A stretch of 64,000 nt of DNA from Agapetus fuscipes (taxonomy: Eukaryota > Arthropoda > Insecta > Trichoptera > Glossosomatidae), in assembly GCA_951799405.1 (NCBI GenBank), contig OX637339.1:3596001-3660000 (forward strand), given 5' to 3'. Every line of letters starts with the position of its first letter. The stretch's first letter is position 1. The translations under genes and the position numbers were made by a program. This document shows positions 23,490 to 35,108 of this stretch, piece by piece. The notes under the pieces were generated by a model. That model was given only the letters and a program-made list of their open reading frames with translations. It was not told the origin of the DNA and made no database searches.

Positions 23490-23797
23490 AGTCCAGTCGA
23501 TGGCTCAGTTGGTAGAATGCTTGCATTCCATGCCGAGAGCAAGGGTTCGATCGTCACCGAGGGTGTCAGAAATGATTGCCCGTATCGGTGTTTACTTCAA
23601 ACCCGACATTAAAATACCGGCAAGGTTTACTCATCCTTCACAAGACATGAGTACCAGCCCCTTGGGAAGCTGGGAATCCTCCACTTCAACTGAAGTGGTT
23701 GGGCTGTAAAAATAAATAGGTTCCACTCGCCACATGCGAAACCCTTTGGGGATAATGCCGCAAGAAGTTAAACAATATGTGTAGCTTAGTTGCGTTT
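23490..23797 (+). repeat. SINE-A, near full length
   Basis: Head TCGATGGCTCAGTTGGTAG, B box with a mutation (GGGTTCGATCGTC), tail TGTGTAGCTTAGTTGCG. Confidence 0.85.
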
Positions 23798-23834
23798 TTT
23801 TTACACCTAGCTAGCCGTTGCTTGGCTTAATCTT

Positions 23835-24060
23835 CCATTTTATTTAAAGATGACCTGTCAATGAAATTGTATTAAGAATCACATTCTACACAATCTGAGC
23901 TAAGAGAAAAACGGAAAACACGATAATGTGAGAGTTGTTTTGAATATTTTCAAAATCAATTTCCGATTTTCATAAGATACATTGATCCAGTACACATACG
24001 AAAATTGTTCATGTGAAATTACCTCTGATGGACATAAGACAAACAAGCACTAAGGGGACG
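23835..24060. mobile_element. CGTCCCC-TIR element, one clear end
   Basis: Interior CACAATCTGAGCTAAGAG and right end CAAACAAGCACTAAGGGGAC. The left end is degraded. SINE-B starts immediately after. Confidence 0.6.
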
Positions 24061-24245
24061 TAGTGGTAACGCTTCGGACTCGTAAATTCAAGCTCATGAG
24101 TTCGAATTCCGGCGGAGCACAAAAAAATAACCATTTATATTTTCAAAGACGCTCTTCGCTGGTTTGGAAAATTCATTGCCCTTACAAAAGACCGGTCACA
24201 AAAGGTCCATCCAGCCCTACAGCAACAGGGTCTTGTTTGAGAATT
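24058..24245 (+). repeat. SINE-B 5' part
   Basis: ACGTAGTGGTAACGCTTCGG, B box GAGTTCGAATTCC, body to CAACAGGGTCTTGTTTGAG. It switches at 24246 to the dispersed block shared with 16.6 kb. Confidence 0.8.
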
Positions 24246-24495
24246 GGAACTTTTTTCTCGTCGAGAAAAGATCCTTCTTGTATGGGACTGCCGTCTTTAG
24301 CAACCAATAACACAACATTTGTACGCATTTTCCATAGCAACCTGACCGGGCGACGACACAATTTTGTCTACGTCAATTCACGTGCGGACCTCGTTGTTTG
24401 AATCGCTCCCTCGGGAGCTGGGAAACCCCCACTTCAACGAAAGTTGTCTGCCCCCTTACCTGTAAAAATAAATATGTTCCACTCGCCACACGCTG
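24246..24495 (+). repeat. Dispersed repeat followed by SINE-A tail
   Basis: The block (to 24404) matches 16590-16735. From GGGAGCTGGGAAACCCCCAC on, it is SINE-A body to about 24495. Confidence 0.6.
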
Positions 24496-24939
24496 CAAAA
24501 AGAAGATGTTATTTACTCTACTTTTATTTTTATGTTCTTTTGTTACTTTCTGGTCTTGTTTAAACACAGTTTTTTTTTCTTTCCTAGTAAAGGCGCTATT
24601 TTTTACAATTACTCTCGTTTTTTTTTGGCCACACACCAATTTTCAATTCCTGTGGGATCATCATAAAACAGTAGCCCAAGTACAAAACCTACTTTTACAC
24701 TCTAACATAGCGTCCTATTAAAATTGTACGAAAACTAGAATACGCTCACCAGACGCGCTATGCCAGTTTTCATACATTTTTAATTGTAAACGCTACGGTT
24801 GATTTTAAAATTGGTACATTTGTTTCTAGTTGTTACACAATATTTATTTTTCAAACTACGCAACTTTTCAGGTTCAAAGAACGCTTGAAGTGACGCCCAA
24901 CCTTGGCGGAAAGACGTGACAAAAAAAGATTAAATGTCA

Positions 24940-25175
24940 CATTTTCCGAGAAGTCTTGTATGGTTTCACGACAAATCGGTGACAGGCAAACCGTCCACAG
25001 GTAGCTCTGAAACGGACAAATTGGTCACACTACACGACTTTTCGGTCAACGACATTTTGACACAACAACAACTCGCCCACAAACATTTCCATCAGGGACA
25101 AATCGATCACACGACAGTTTGTCCAGGTTAATTTCGGTCAACGACATTTCGGTCACGTACAATGTAAGTCCACAA
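24940..25175 (+). repeat. Phrase-repeat block (ACGACATTTCGGTCA family)
   Basis: Successive variants of a 12-16-bp phrase: GACAAATCGGTGACAG, GTCCACAGGTAGCTCTG, CACGACTTTTCGGTCA, ACGACATTTTGACAC, ACGACATTTCGGTCACG. Related blocks at 225-325, 1395-1575, 49320-49440 and (reverse) 25565-25745. Confidence 0.6.
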
Positions 25176-25226
25176 ACAGCTCCATTATAGAAAACTAAAA
25201 TGAATTGTAAAATAAATAGTGTATGT

Positions 25227-25505
25227 TCCTTGACTTATAGGTTGGTATGCGGCTGACCACCCATGCTGTAGAAAATGGTTCACTTTGCAAATATCACCCC
25301 TGTTTCAGGGAAGGTCGGCAAGAGTTGCAGGTTGTATAATGTATACCCATTTGAGATTTGGTTTTTATGTTGTAGGTTCACATGCGGCATGTGCAAGCGC
25401 CTTGTGTCTCACAAGCAGACACGTACAAACGTGTCTACTTGTGAGAATGCATATAACGTGAATCTCCAATGTAACATATCTTTACAACTTAGATTAGATT
25501 AGAAT
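25227..25505 (+). repeat. LINE-tail copy, near full length
   Basis: TTCCTTGACTTATAGGTTGG through CAACTTAGATTAGATTAG. It has a local duplication around CGTGTCTACTTGTG. Confidence 0.8.
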
Positions 25506-25564
25506 TAAAATTACAAAAATTATTCCTTGACTTATAGGTTGGTATATACATATCTGGGCTTTGG

Positions 25565-25745
25565 ACAAAGATTTTTTCGAAGAGCAAGTTTTCTCTGACT
25601 GAGCTGTTTGTGGGCCTATATTGTTTGTGACCAAAATGTCGTTGATCGGAAAGTCGTGTGGACGAACTGTCGCGTGATCGATTTGTCAATGGGCGAGCTG
25701 TCTGTGGACGAGTTATCATTGACCGATTTGCCGTGACACGGTCTT
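25565..25745 (-). repeat. Phrase-repeat block, reverse orientation
   Basis: AAAATGTCGTTGATCGGAAA, GTGGACGAACTGTCGC and GGGCGAGCTGTCTGTGGACG are minus-strand versions of the block at 24940-25175, about 400 bp away, with a LINE-tail copy between them. Confidence 0.6.
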
Positions 25746-26347
25746 GTATGTAGTTAGACACCATCTGTCAGGAAAAGTACAAAGATTAAAGATGTTGGAA
25801 TTTTCGGCCGCCCAAGATTGTCTCTGTGGGCGGAGTCCGGCAGTCTGGGCGGCCCAAAACATGACGTCACGGCTTCCCGCCTTCATAATATGGACTTTTG
25901 AATTGAGACATTTCTTCTCGGCGGGTAAACGTCACACTTGTATAGGATTACTTCTAAAAAACCTCTAAAAAATTTTTTTTTGCTTTTTCCATAGCAAATC
26001 AGCCGTTTAACGTAATTTTTTTGTCTATTTCAATTTATGTGCGGTTTTTACTTTAAATGTATCATTCCATACCACTAGAGGTGGCCAGTACATCCACAGA
26101 TGCGTCTTGTATTTTTTTTCCTTGCACACTTCTTTCATCTCTTCGTCTACGCTCATTTATTTTATTCCTCACGCTACTCGTGATCTAGCAACATGCCTAC
26201 AAGGAGTGCCACCCGAGGTATGCTATTATCTCTAGAAATATCTGATTACTTAATTAAAGAGTCATGGGCACGCTTCTGACCTAAGTGTTATTGAATGCCT
26301 TTTCGTAAAAAAATATAGCTTTTGTGTAAGTTTCTATAATAATAATA
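25746..26347. other. Unassigned stretch with a GC-rich hairpin
   Basis: GGCCGCCCAAGA (25809) and TCTGGGCGGCC (25844) are complementary. CATGACGTCACGG and the dispersed-repeat block follow at 25860-26065. Confidence 0.45.
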
Positions 26348-26637
26348 TTAGGATGATTTATTTGGTCAGCGCTGTTTTTGTGTGTATCACACCTCAAGAG
26401 CCCTCTGCGAGCTTGGTCGTCGCTGTAGAAAGCGCCAATTCTCAAGCAAGACCCAGTTGTTGTAAGGTTGGATGAACCTTTCAGTGACCGGTCTTTGGTA
26501 AAGGTTTATGAATATTTTAATCCAGCGAAGAGCGCCTTTGGAAATATAAATGGTATATTTTTGTGCTTCGCCGGGATTGGAATCCAGAACCTTCCATTTA
26601 CGAGTCCGAAGTGTTGCCACTGGACTACGGACCGGTC
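26348..26637 (-). repeat. SINE-B, near full length, head abutting a minisatellite
   Basis: ATGATTTATTTGGTCAGCGC through to GGACTACGGACCGGTCC. The tandem array at 26634 begins within its last bases. Confidence 0.85.
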
Positions 26638-26988
26638 CAAGATTCTATGTACTGTGGGTCCTTATGGTCCAAGATTCTATGTACTGTGGGTCCTTATGGT
26701 CCAAGATTCTATGTACTGTGGGTCCTTATGGTCCAAGATTCTATGTACTGTGGGTCCTTATGGTCCAAGATTCTATGTACTGTGGGTCCTTATGGTCCAA
26801 GATTCTATGTACTGTGGGTCCTTATGGTCCAAGATTCTATGTACTGTGGGTCCTTATGGTCCAAGATTCTATGTACTACTGTGGGTCCTTATGGTCCAAG
26901 ATTCTATGTACTGTGGGTCCTTATGGTCCAAGATTCTATGTACTGTGGGTCCTTATGGTCCAAGATTCTATGTACTGTGGGTCCTTAT
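26634..26988 (+). repeat. 32-bp minisatellite, 11 copies
   Basis: Unit starts GGTCCAAGATTCTATGTACT and ends GTGGGTCCTTAT. The 11 units are nearly identical; one has an extra ACT. Since 32 is not a multiple of 3 and no frame meets a stop, all three plus frames are open; the long reading frames here are artefacts. Confidence 0.95.
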
Positions 26989-27172
26989 GGCACATGCATG
27001 CAGGATGGGTATCTTTTTTTATTAATGTAGATTTTAGCCATTTACAATCTCACTTATTTTTTTATTAGTTCCAACTTCAATGTTAGAACGGCACACCCGG
27101 ATTAAGACCACTGGGGGCCCTGAAGCGGGGAAAGTCATGAGAGACCCCAACTCCCTTACTCCCACCCCTTCA

Positions 27173-28190
27173 TCTTATCTATAATCTATAATCTAAGTTG
27201 CAAGGATATATTCATTCAAAGCTCTCAGATGTATGCCCACAAACAAACACGTGTAGTTCGCGCTTACAAATGCTGATTGTGTACTTACAAATAAAATCCA
27301 AACCTCTTAAATCAACATAAGCCCTGCAACTCTTGCCGACATTCCCTGAAACAGGGGTGACATTGGCAAAGTGAACCATTTTTTACAGTATGGATGGTCA
27401 GCCTCATACCAACCTATAAGTCAAGGAATACGAGTAATAAATAACATTTCTTAAGTATAAAAAAAATAAAAAAAAATAAAAAAAAACAAAACAAAACCTT
27501 AAAAATAAATCTATACAAAAAAGTCAAAAAATTCTTATGCAAAAAATGTAGCAAACTAATAAACTAACACTGCAAATCAGCATTGCAGATTAGCCGCCAC
27601 TTCTTCCTGTCCTTGCATACTTCTTTCATTTCATCCAGAGTCATAACCTTTTTCATACAAGCTCTTCTTTTATTATGACTCTGGATATCCCATTCACTCG
27701 CTATTTCGAAAATTTGGTCCATCCATACCTTTCTCGGTCTTCCTCTTCCACGACATCCATCAATTCTTGCAGCATACACTTTCTTCGTCAGTCTTTCCTC
27801 ATTCATTCTCTCCAATTATGTCCAAACTATCTAAGTATACTTCTTTTAATCTTTACTTTCACACTTTCTCTTACACCGCATTCCTCTCTAACAAAATCAT
27901 TCCTTACCCTATCACTCCATCTTTTTCCAATCATACTTCTTAAGTAGTCCATTTCCACTGTATGGACTTTACTAATTTCACTTTCACTCACCGTCCAGGC
28001 TTCACTTCCATACATCAGAGTGGGCACTAGTATACCACCGTGCACCGCCAGTCGAACATTTTTTGAAAGATTCTGGTTCTTGGCGATGCTAGCGGTAGCA
28101 CCCAGTACGCACCTGCCTTTCATTATTCTTCTTTCAAATTCACCGGCCATTCTTCCATCTTCATCCACCATAAAAACGATTATAGACAAC
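27173..28190 (-). pseudogene. LINE (non-LTR retrotransposon) 3' end: degraded reverse-transcriptase C-terminus plus 3' UTR tail
   Basis: Minus-strand translation from 28189 gives MVDEDGRMAGEFERRIMKGR, then LMYGSEAWTVSESEISKVHT, and after a frameshift near 27820 WFGHVERMNEERLTKKVY and GRGRGRPRKVWMDQI. This is the typical end of an apurinic-endonuclease-type LINE reverse transcriptase (RTE-like or a related clade). It ends with the stop after DLQC near 27564. An A-rich stretch follows, then (27429 down to 27173) the complete short repeat called LINE-tail here, ending in ATAATCTATAATCTAAG on the plus strand. The copy is 5' truncated and frameshifted, so it is not active. It is the best evidence that LINE-tail copies elsewhere are the 3' UTR of this LINE. 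Confidence 0.8.
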
Positions 28191-28697
28191 GAGAGTAAAA
28201 AAAGTACAAGTTATTCAAGAATATTTTTATAAAACGACTTGGAGGCCCCTAGGATGCGGGGGCCCTGGTTCGGCCGCACCGCTCGGACCGCCCTTAATCC
28301 GGGCCTGGATGTTCTGTTATGTCATGGTCATGTGACGTTATGTCACTGTGCTGTTCTGTCCTGTCACCCATTTGATCGATCCACTGTTTCCTCGGTCACT
28401 TCCACGGTCAACGATGACACTGTTTTTGACAGCCATTGATCATTTTCATCATCCACCTATTCTCCTTTCAAGATGATCAATAACACATTACATCTATAAG
28501 TTCGTAATCGAAGTAGCAGAGATATGTATTTTATGGAACATGAAATTGTCCAGTTGAAAAATAATTATGAATCACATTAAAATTCATAACACTTGTTTAT
28601 TGATAGGAGAAAGTTGTACCAACAACTCCGTAAAACTGCTTTGGCAGTGTTTACTTTTTAATTTTACAATCCACACATCCAACATATTTTTCTATAT

Positions 28698-28890
28698 ACC
28701 TCGACTACTGGGTTGGTATGAGACTGACTCCCATGCTGTAAAAACTTGGTTCACTTTTGCCATGATGCCTCCCCGATTTCAGGGAAGAACGGCAGGAGTT
28801 GAAACGTTTATGTTTTGTTTGTTTTATATTGACACATGCAGCTTGTGTAGGGGCGAACTTAGATGTGCATGCATTATTTATGCAGAAGTA
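28698..28890 (+). repeat. LINE-tail copy, diverged
   Basis: GGGTTGGTATGAGACTGAC through TGTGTAGGGGCGAAC; its end is replaced by the hairpin at 28881-28985. Confidence 0.6.
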
Positions 28891-28985
28891 TCATAGAAAG
28901 ATATCGGAAGAAGATTCTTAGATATATTTATGGTCCAATCTATATAATAATCTTCTTCCGATATCTTTCTATGACACTTCTGCCC
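28881..28985. repeat. Inverted repeat (hairpin)
   Basis: TCATAGAAAGATATCGGAAG and CTTCCGATATCTTTCTATGA form arms of about 35 bp around a short AT-rich loop. Confidence 0.75.
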
Positions 28986-30243
28986 ATACCAAGCTATGAA
29001 GTACTTTTGACAGTTCAATCAGCTGTTTAAACGCGGCCATATTGGATGGCTTATATATAAAATATAATTTATCAAGACTTTAGAGGATTCTTTGACTCTT
29101 TTCGTTTCAAAGGACTCTTCTTCAACACAGCAGTCTTCAGTCTAAACATTCCAATTTGATTCATTACCTACAGTCTTCTTTATCTCAGAATCACATCAGA
29201 GACTCGTTTGAAGTTGAAAATAAAAGACAGGTTATAAAAATACGATTTTATTCAATGTTTGCCATAATGGATGTGGCATCTCCTTATTGAGATGCGCCTA
29301 CAGAGGTAATATACGATGGTCCCTTAATGCTAACAAATAAAATATCTGGGTAACTAGGTACACTATAAAAACAAAAAAACACTTCAAGGGACAGTATTAC
29401 AGAGAGGAATAAGCAGAAACGTGACCCTAAACTTTAGAAATTCACAAAAGAAACATCTGACGAGCATTTAAGAACGTACAAACTCCAAAATTGAAACGAG
29501 AAAGGATTTATGAAGGCTTTTTTGTACGGGTGTGAGACTTATATCATCAAAAAAGGGAAACGGACGACCTAAAAGCATTTGGAGAAAGATGTATAAAACA
29601 ACATGGATTTGAAAGAAATTTAACAAGAGAATAAAGAGCAAATGACTAATAAGTAACATATGAAAGAAGAAACCCTCATCGGGCATTCAATAAGACATAG
29701 CACCTTTCTTAGCAACATCTTTAAACATTGATCTTAGCTAACGCTCGCTAAGAACTTCATTCTTCTAGGATTTGAAATGGCTCATGGATATTGCCTTCCA
29801 TTCACAGCTCAATAGGATTGTGAATGTCTTGCACAACAAGGCACTACCTTTAAAAGAACAGTATATCTAATCAATCGATCAATGTTTTTTTTGTATGGTA
29901 AGTTCACTTAAGGTGGCAGATAAGCTGTGAATTTGTCTCTTGTGAATAATGCCGAATGATGTCTGGATCGCATCTTTGCTTAGAGCTCTAATTCATACCT
30001 TCCCTTAGAATCAAAATCACAACGGCAGTGTCCTTGTAGAAGCACACTAAAAATAAAAATCTGTAAGGGCTAATTAAAACTGTATATATGTACCAGGTAC
30101 ATACATCTATAAATAACAGATTCATAAATAAGAATATTTTACATTTAATAATTTAAAATTAAAGATGAATTTATGCACCTGACGACTTAAACAAACACAA
30201 AAACAGAACTGAATAGGAGTTTTAGGTTTACATGGCTTTTGAT
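28986..30243. other. Unassigned AT-rich stretch
   Basis: No credible coding frame or known family recognised. Confidence 0.5.
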
Positions 30244-30345
30244 ACTGGAGAGTTGCTATCCGGGATCTGTTGCTACGGTCTGTAGGTCCGGAAGCTCCAG
30301 CTCCTACAGACCACGGCAACATATCCTAGAAAGCAACTCTCCAGT
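30244..30345. mobile_element. Foldback element, copy 2
   Basis: Arms ACTGGAGAGTTGCT and AGCAACTCTCCAGT, inner CCGGGATCTGTTGC and ACCACGGCAACATATCC, and the same loop phrase GGTCCGGAAGCTCCAG. It shares left flank GAGTTTTAGGTTTACA with copy 1. Confidence 0.7.
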
Positions 30346-30927
30346 TGAAACAGAATTCTTTCTCAATTAAAACATTTGTAAGTCGACTGTCGACCATTCT
30401 TTCTGAGATCATAACAAGTCTGGGCATTCAATATTACAGCATATTCAATCTTCATCGAATTTTATAAATATTCATTGTATTTTGCATACATCTCGGGTGC
30501 ATCAACTCACTTCAATTGCTTAAAATAAGAAATATTGTGCGTGTCAATGCTTCAAATACAAAACGTTCAACAAAATGATAAAAATATTTAAAATATGTTT
30601 TGTTTTATACTTGTTTTCAAAGGTGCTATATAATACTTTGGGACCTTCTCAAGGATGCGTTTTGACAAAAACCTTTGTGACATCAATAAACAAAATGGCA
30701 AATAGAATTCTTATCAAAGTTAAAATTACCATGAAGAGGACTTGCAAGAGAAAATACCTTTCGTTTCATAAAAATGTTATAAAAGAAATAAAATTAAAAA
30801 ATATATTTCAACCAGGTTTGATGAACACATTTTACCATTAAGTATATGGACTCGAACTAGGGATGTTTTAACCTAACATCCATTGAGCTACATCACCCTT
30901 TATCACTGTCATAAAATTGAAAAATAA

Positions 30928-31162
30928 TGGTATGCGGCTGACCACCCATGCTGTAAAAATTATTCACTGTGCCAATGTCACCCCTGTTTCAGAGAAGGAC
31001 GGCAAGAGTTGCAGTGTGTATGTCCATTTGAGATTTGGTTTTTATGTTGTAGGTTCACATGAGGCATGTGCAAGGGCGAATTTGTACGTGTCTGGTTGTG
31101 AGAATGCATGTAATGTGAATCTCCAATGTAACATATCTTTGCAACTTAGATTAGATTAGATG
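30928..31162 (+). repeat. LINE-tail copy, near full length
   Basis: ATGGTATGCGGCTGACCACC through CAACTTAGATTAGATTAGA. Confidence 0.8.
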
Positions 31163-31699
31163 CCTCTTTGTGTAATCCTTTAATCATGTTCTATTAACTT
31201 TAGTCCACTAGTTTTTTTGTAAATCACTAATGAATTTGTTAAAATACAGCCCAACAGAGTACGACCAAGTGTTCAGTATTTCAATTTAAACAAGAATATA
31301 AAACTTTATCATAGAGATACCAAAAAACATACGTGAAACGTAACCACTCACTAGAGGCACAGTTTTAGTTTCCATACACTTTTGGTAAACCACCATCGTA
31401 ATATTTAAACGTCAAGTTTTATTGTAGAGGTACTGAAAACTTGATAGATCTCTGCGTTTGAAGGATTCTCAAGTAATAATTTGTCAAATTTACAATACAC
31501 GAAATTTACATACAGATAGCTTCTACATTAAAATTTACTTTGTATATTTCAAATCAAATATAAAATTAACAGGAACATATTTTTTCAAACTAAAATAATC
31601 TGTACCCTGCGCATAAAAACATTGCATAAATACTCAATTATCCTGTAAACAGAACAATGTATAGAATTGTACATTGAAACTTTCACGGCCGGTTTTTGT

Positions 31700-31950
31700 T
31701 GACATAACGATCACTTTTTTCGGGCTATGTAGCCATGGTCTGGTTGATTCTTTCCGGACAGTTTCGACTATTGCTCCGATGGGTATTATCAGCGGTTGGC
31801 CAGTCGCTGTGATATTCTTACAGTCGCTGTGATCATCCTGTAAGACGATCACAGCGACTGGCAAACCGCTGATAATGCCCACCAGAGCAATGGGTAAAAG
31901 AGAGCTACATAGCCCGAGCTACATAGCCCGAAAAAGTTATTGTTATGTCA
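31700..31950. mobile_element. Foldback element of about 250 bp
   Basis: Outer arms TGACATAACGATCACTTTTT and GTTATTGTTATGTCA. Inner arms GGTATTATCAGCGG and CCGCTGATAATGCC, and GCCAGTCGCTGTGAT and ATCACAGCGACTGGC. The right arm has GAGCTACATAGCCCG twice in tandem. Confidence 0.7.
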
Positions 31951-33030
31951 ATGTATAGAATATGCAACCGCACATCTAGTGAATGATATACTTTTCATAC
32001 ATTTAGGCTTTCTTGCGCCCGCAAAGGAGCAAAAGTAAGTATTGTTTTGGTATGCATTATTTTTTCTTGTTATAACGCGGTTGAATATTTACACAACGTT
32101 TTATACTTCAGTTTTCTGTACATTGGAATAGTGGATTAATGAAACAACACAAAATCTTAACAGATTAAATATTAAAAATCTTGAATGGAAAGTTGTATTA
32201 ACAAAGAAAAAAGTTGTTAAATTTTACAGAAGGTCAACAAGGTGATATAAATAAAATAATCTAAATTATAAAAAAAAACAGATCTCATCAATTGGGATTT
32301 TTAAATGTTAAACCAAATATGGGATTCTTATATAACTGCTTAATTAACTCTTTTAAAAGTTGATTCTTGTATATGTCTGAATAAATTTAATTTGAAGAGA
32401 ACTGCCATCTGCTGATGAAAAAAAAATAACCTCAAAAGAAAATTTGCATTTCCTTATATTTTGAAAAATCAGGCTATTTATTTTCCTGTTATCTGAAGTA
32501 ACATTAGACAGAAAAAGATGTTTTTTTTTAAGTTACAAAAATTTTAATTACGAAGAGTACATTCCATGTTTTTCTTCAATAAATGGATGAAAAAGAAAGC
32601 AATTTACCATGTTTATTTCACTGCCAGGTACGAATTACATTATGAATATTTTATTTCTTTAATATATCATTTTCTCATTAATACCTCTGGGTCAAAGCTA
32701 TCAAGAGAGCAAAAAGGGGATCAAACTGGTGTTATTTTATTTCAAGCATACGCTTCAACTACGATTGCATTGTCAGTTTGGCCATAGAGCCGACATTTGA
32801 AACAATCAATTTATTTAATTATGTTAACAAGTAGACTTCAATATTTGATTTTGTATCCAACTAAAGCTTTTTTCCTTCTCCAACAGATGGCAATAGTCTT
32901 TCATTGAAGCCGCCTTCATCGAAAACAATAAAAATAAACCCCTCAATATGAAAAGGTATTTAATTCAATAAAATAAAAACACGCGTTTATAAAGTTTAAA
33001 ACTTTCATTTTCACTTTCATGGCCGGTGTT
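31951..33030. other. Unassigned AT-rich stretch
   Basis: No credible coding frame; nothing recognised. Confidence 0.5.
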
Positions 33031-33203
33031 AATAATAAATAAATCACTTTTGTTCTTTTGGGGCACGAGCAGAAAGCATCTTCAGGGCGAGTTTTCAAAG
33101 CGCCGTGGCGGTTTTCGTTGTGAAAGCAAAACGTCGGCAGATGTGGGAGCTGCAAATGGAACATGGTCAAACCCGAAAGAACACAAAAGTGATTTATTTA
33201 TTA
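33031..33203. mobile_element. Inverted-repeat element
   Basis: AAATCACTTTTGTTCTTTTG and GAAAGAACACAAAAGTGATT are the arms; the interior is GC-richer and non-coding. Confidence 0.6.
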
Positions 33204-33734
33204 CACGCTTTTATATTCACTCTAGTTTTTACAATCTCAGAGGATAAAACTGTATTTTTTTATTTTATTCAATTAAAAATGGATCTTCACAAGTATATGT
33301 ATGCCATAATATCAATAATATAGAAAACATATTTACAGAAAAAGCAATACACAAAACGACTACTTAGTTAATAGCTCATTTAAACTAAAAAAATCCTTAC
33401 AACTACAGAAAATATGCAGCTTGTCGGAATGTTTATGTGGTACTTGTAACATGACGCATAAAAAAACAACATTACACAAGTACACAAACATTTACATACA
33501 CTCCTTTCCATCCCTATCAAAACGTATTGTTAGGAATATGTGATTGTGTGTTTTTAGCTCCTGATTGTGTAAATATGTAACGACTAACGACAGAAGGAAA
33601 TGGCGGTTGATCTGTAATGTTGGCAGCTAGGATTGGGGTTTTTTTAAATTATAATTTTGTCTTCTGTATTTGTTTTCTGTGTTTGTGATGCGTATACATA
33701 TTACCATTTGTGATTTAAAAATGTAACTTGTTGT

Positions 33735-33988
33735 ATATTTTCCTTGACTTATACGTTGGTATGCGGCTGACCACCTATGCTGTAGAAAATGGTTCACTAT
33801 GCCAATGTCACACTTGTTTCAGGGAAAGTCGGCAAGAGTTGCGGGGTGTAAGCTCATTTGAGATTTGGGTTTTTATGTTGTAGGTTCACATGTGGCATGT
33901 GCAAGCGCAAACTTATATGTTCTGCTTGTGAGAATGCATATAATGTGAATCCCCAATGTTACATGTCTTAATAACTTAGATTAGATTG
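33735..33988 (+). repeat. LINE-tail copy, near full length
   Basis: TTCCTTGACTTATACGTTGG through AACTTAGATTAGATTG; preceded by TTTAAAAATGTAACTTGTTG, similar to the LINE 3' UTR flank. Confidence 0.8.
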
Positions 33989-34639
33989 TGTGTCGGTGTT
34001 TCTTTTACTTGTATGAGTGTCTTTAGATGTAAATGTTTGGATAATTGTCCTAGTGTTTGCTCAAATATTCTAGCAAAATCTCACACTTTGCAGTACCCAA
34101 CGTTTCAAAAACCGTCCTTATGTCATACTATATAAAGGGCTAAAGCTGTCTGTAGCGCAGACTCGTATCAGAGCCGTTGAGCTTAACAGTTAAAAAGCCA
34201 CTCTGTAATCGAACCAAATGTGAATGAAATCTTAAAATAAATTAACTGAAGTTTTTATTAATTTGAACCTGTAAATCGTAACAGTAAGGAATACACGACG
34301 ACACTTCTACTGAGTGATTTAGTTTTCATACATTTTTCAATTAATGGAAAGGAGTTTATGTAATGTTTTATACTAAGAGTACAGGTATCTGATTGTAGAT
34401 TATTGCTATTTACTGAAAATAATAAATAAATAACTAACGAGACTATAATTAAACACATTATATAATAATATGTATCAGTATTTATCATGGAAAGGACTTC
34501 AACAAACCCATCATTTGAGTTTTCTATCCATCAGTTGATATCTACGATCAGTCCACTTCAAAAAAATAATACTTTAAATTCAACAAAAGTAAGCTACACA
34601 TAAGGAAGCATGTGGTGAATGGAACCTATATTTTTTAGT
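33989..34639. other. Unassigned stretch with promoter-like segment
   Basis: TACTATATAAAGGGC at 34127 is TATA-like and is followed at about 30 bp by a GC-balanced segment; it may be the remnant of an LTR. Nothing else recognised. Confidence 0.3.
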
Positions 34640-34882
34640 TCAAAGGGCCAGCGTTATGCCTACCACACACTTTGAAGTGATGGTTTTCTCGTCCCCAGGG
34701 GACACATTCTAATTTACTGTAAAGGCTGAGTAAACCTTGGCCACACTTGGATTTCGGATTTGAATTAAACATCTAAATGAGAAACCAATTTCTGAACCAC
34801 TTGGCGGAGATCGCATCCTTTCATTCTTGCTTTGAACACAAGTGCTCTAACAACTGAGCTATCCATCCACCCTCCTATTCAG
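34640..34882 (-). repeat. SINE-A-related element, diverged head
   Basis: The minus-strand head GGATAGCTCAGTTGTTAGAG is followed by an unusual anticodon-arm region and a damaged B box; the body phrase AAGGCTGAGTAAACCTTGG is retained. Confidence 0.6.
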
Positions 34883-34921
34883 AGATCCCATTGCTTCATT
34901 TGTGTTTCCTTTAAAAGGCCC

Positions 34922-35108
34922 GTATGTAATTGTCCACTTTGCCAACGTCACCCTTGTTTCAGGGAAAGCCAAGAAGAGTTGCAAGATTTATATTAATTTG
35001 AAATTAGGGTTTTAATTTTTAAGTACACATGCAAACTAACATCTGTCTGCTTGTAAGCATGCATGAAAAATTAATCTGAATTGTTATATATCTTTGGAAC
35101 TTAGATTA
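34922..35108 (+). repeat. LINE-tail copy, 5' truncated
   Basis: From TGTCCACTTTGCCAACGTC to GGAACTTAGATTAGAG. Confidence 0.7.

Noticed and set aside
26468..27068. Long overlapping plus-strand frames (155-185 codons)
   Set aside because: They only read the 32-bp minisatellite in three frames; no start context, splice sites or homology.
30841..30900. Possible tRNA on the minus strand (TGTAGCTCAATGGATG, AGTTCGAGTCC)
   Set aside because: Stems are incomplete and there is no proper acceptor arm; probably another SINE head scrap.
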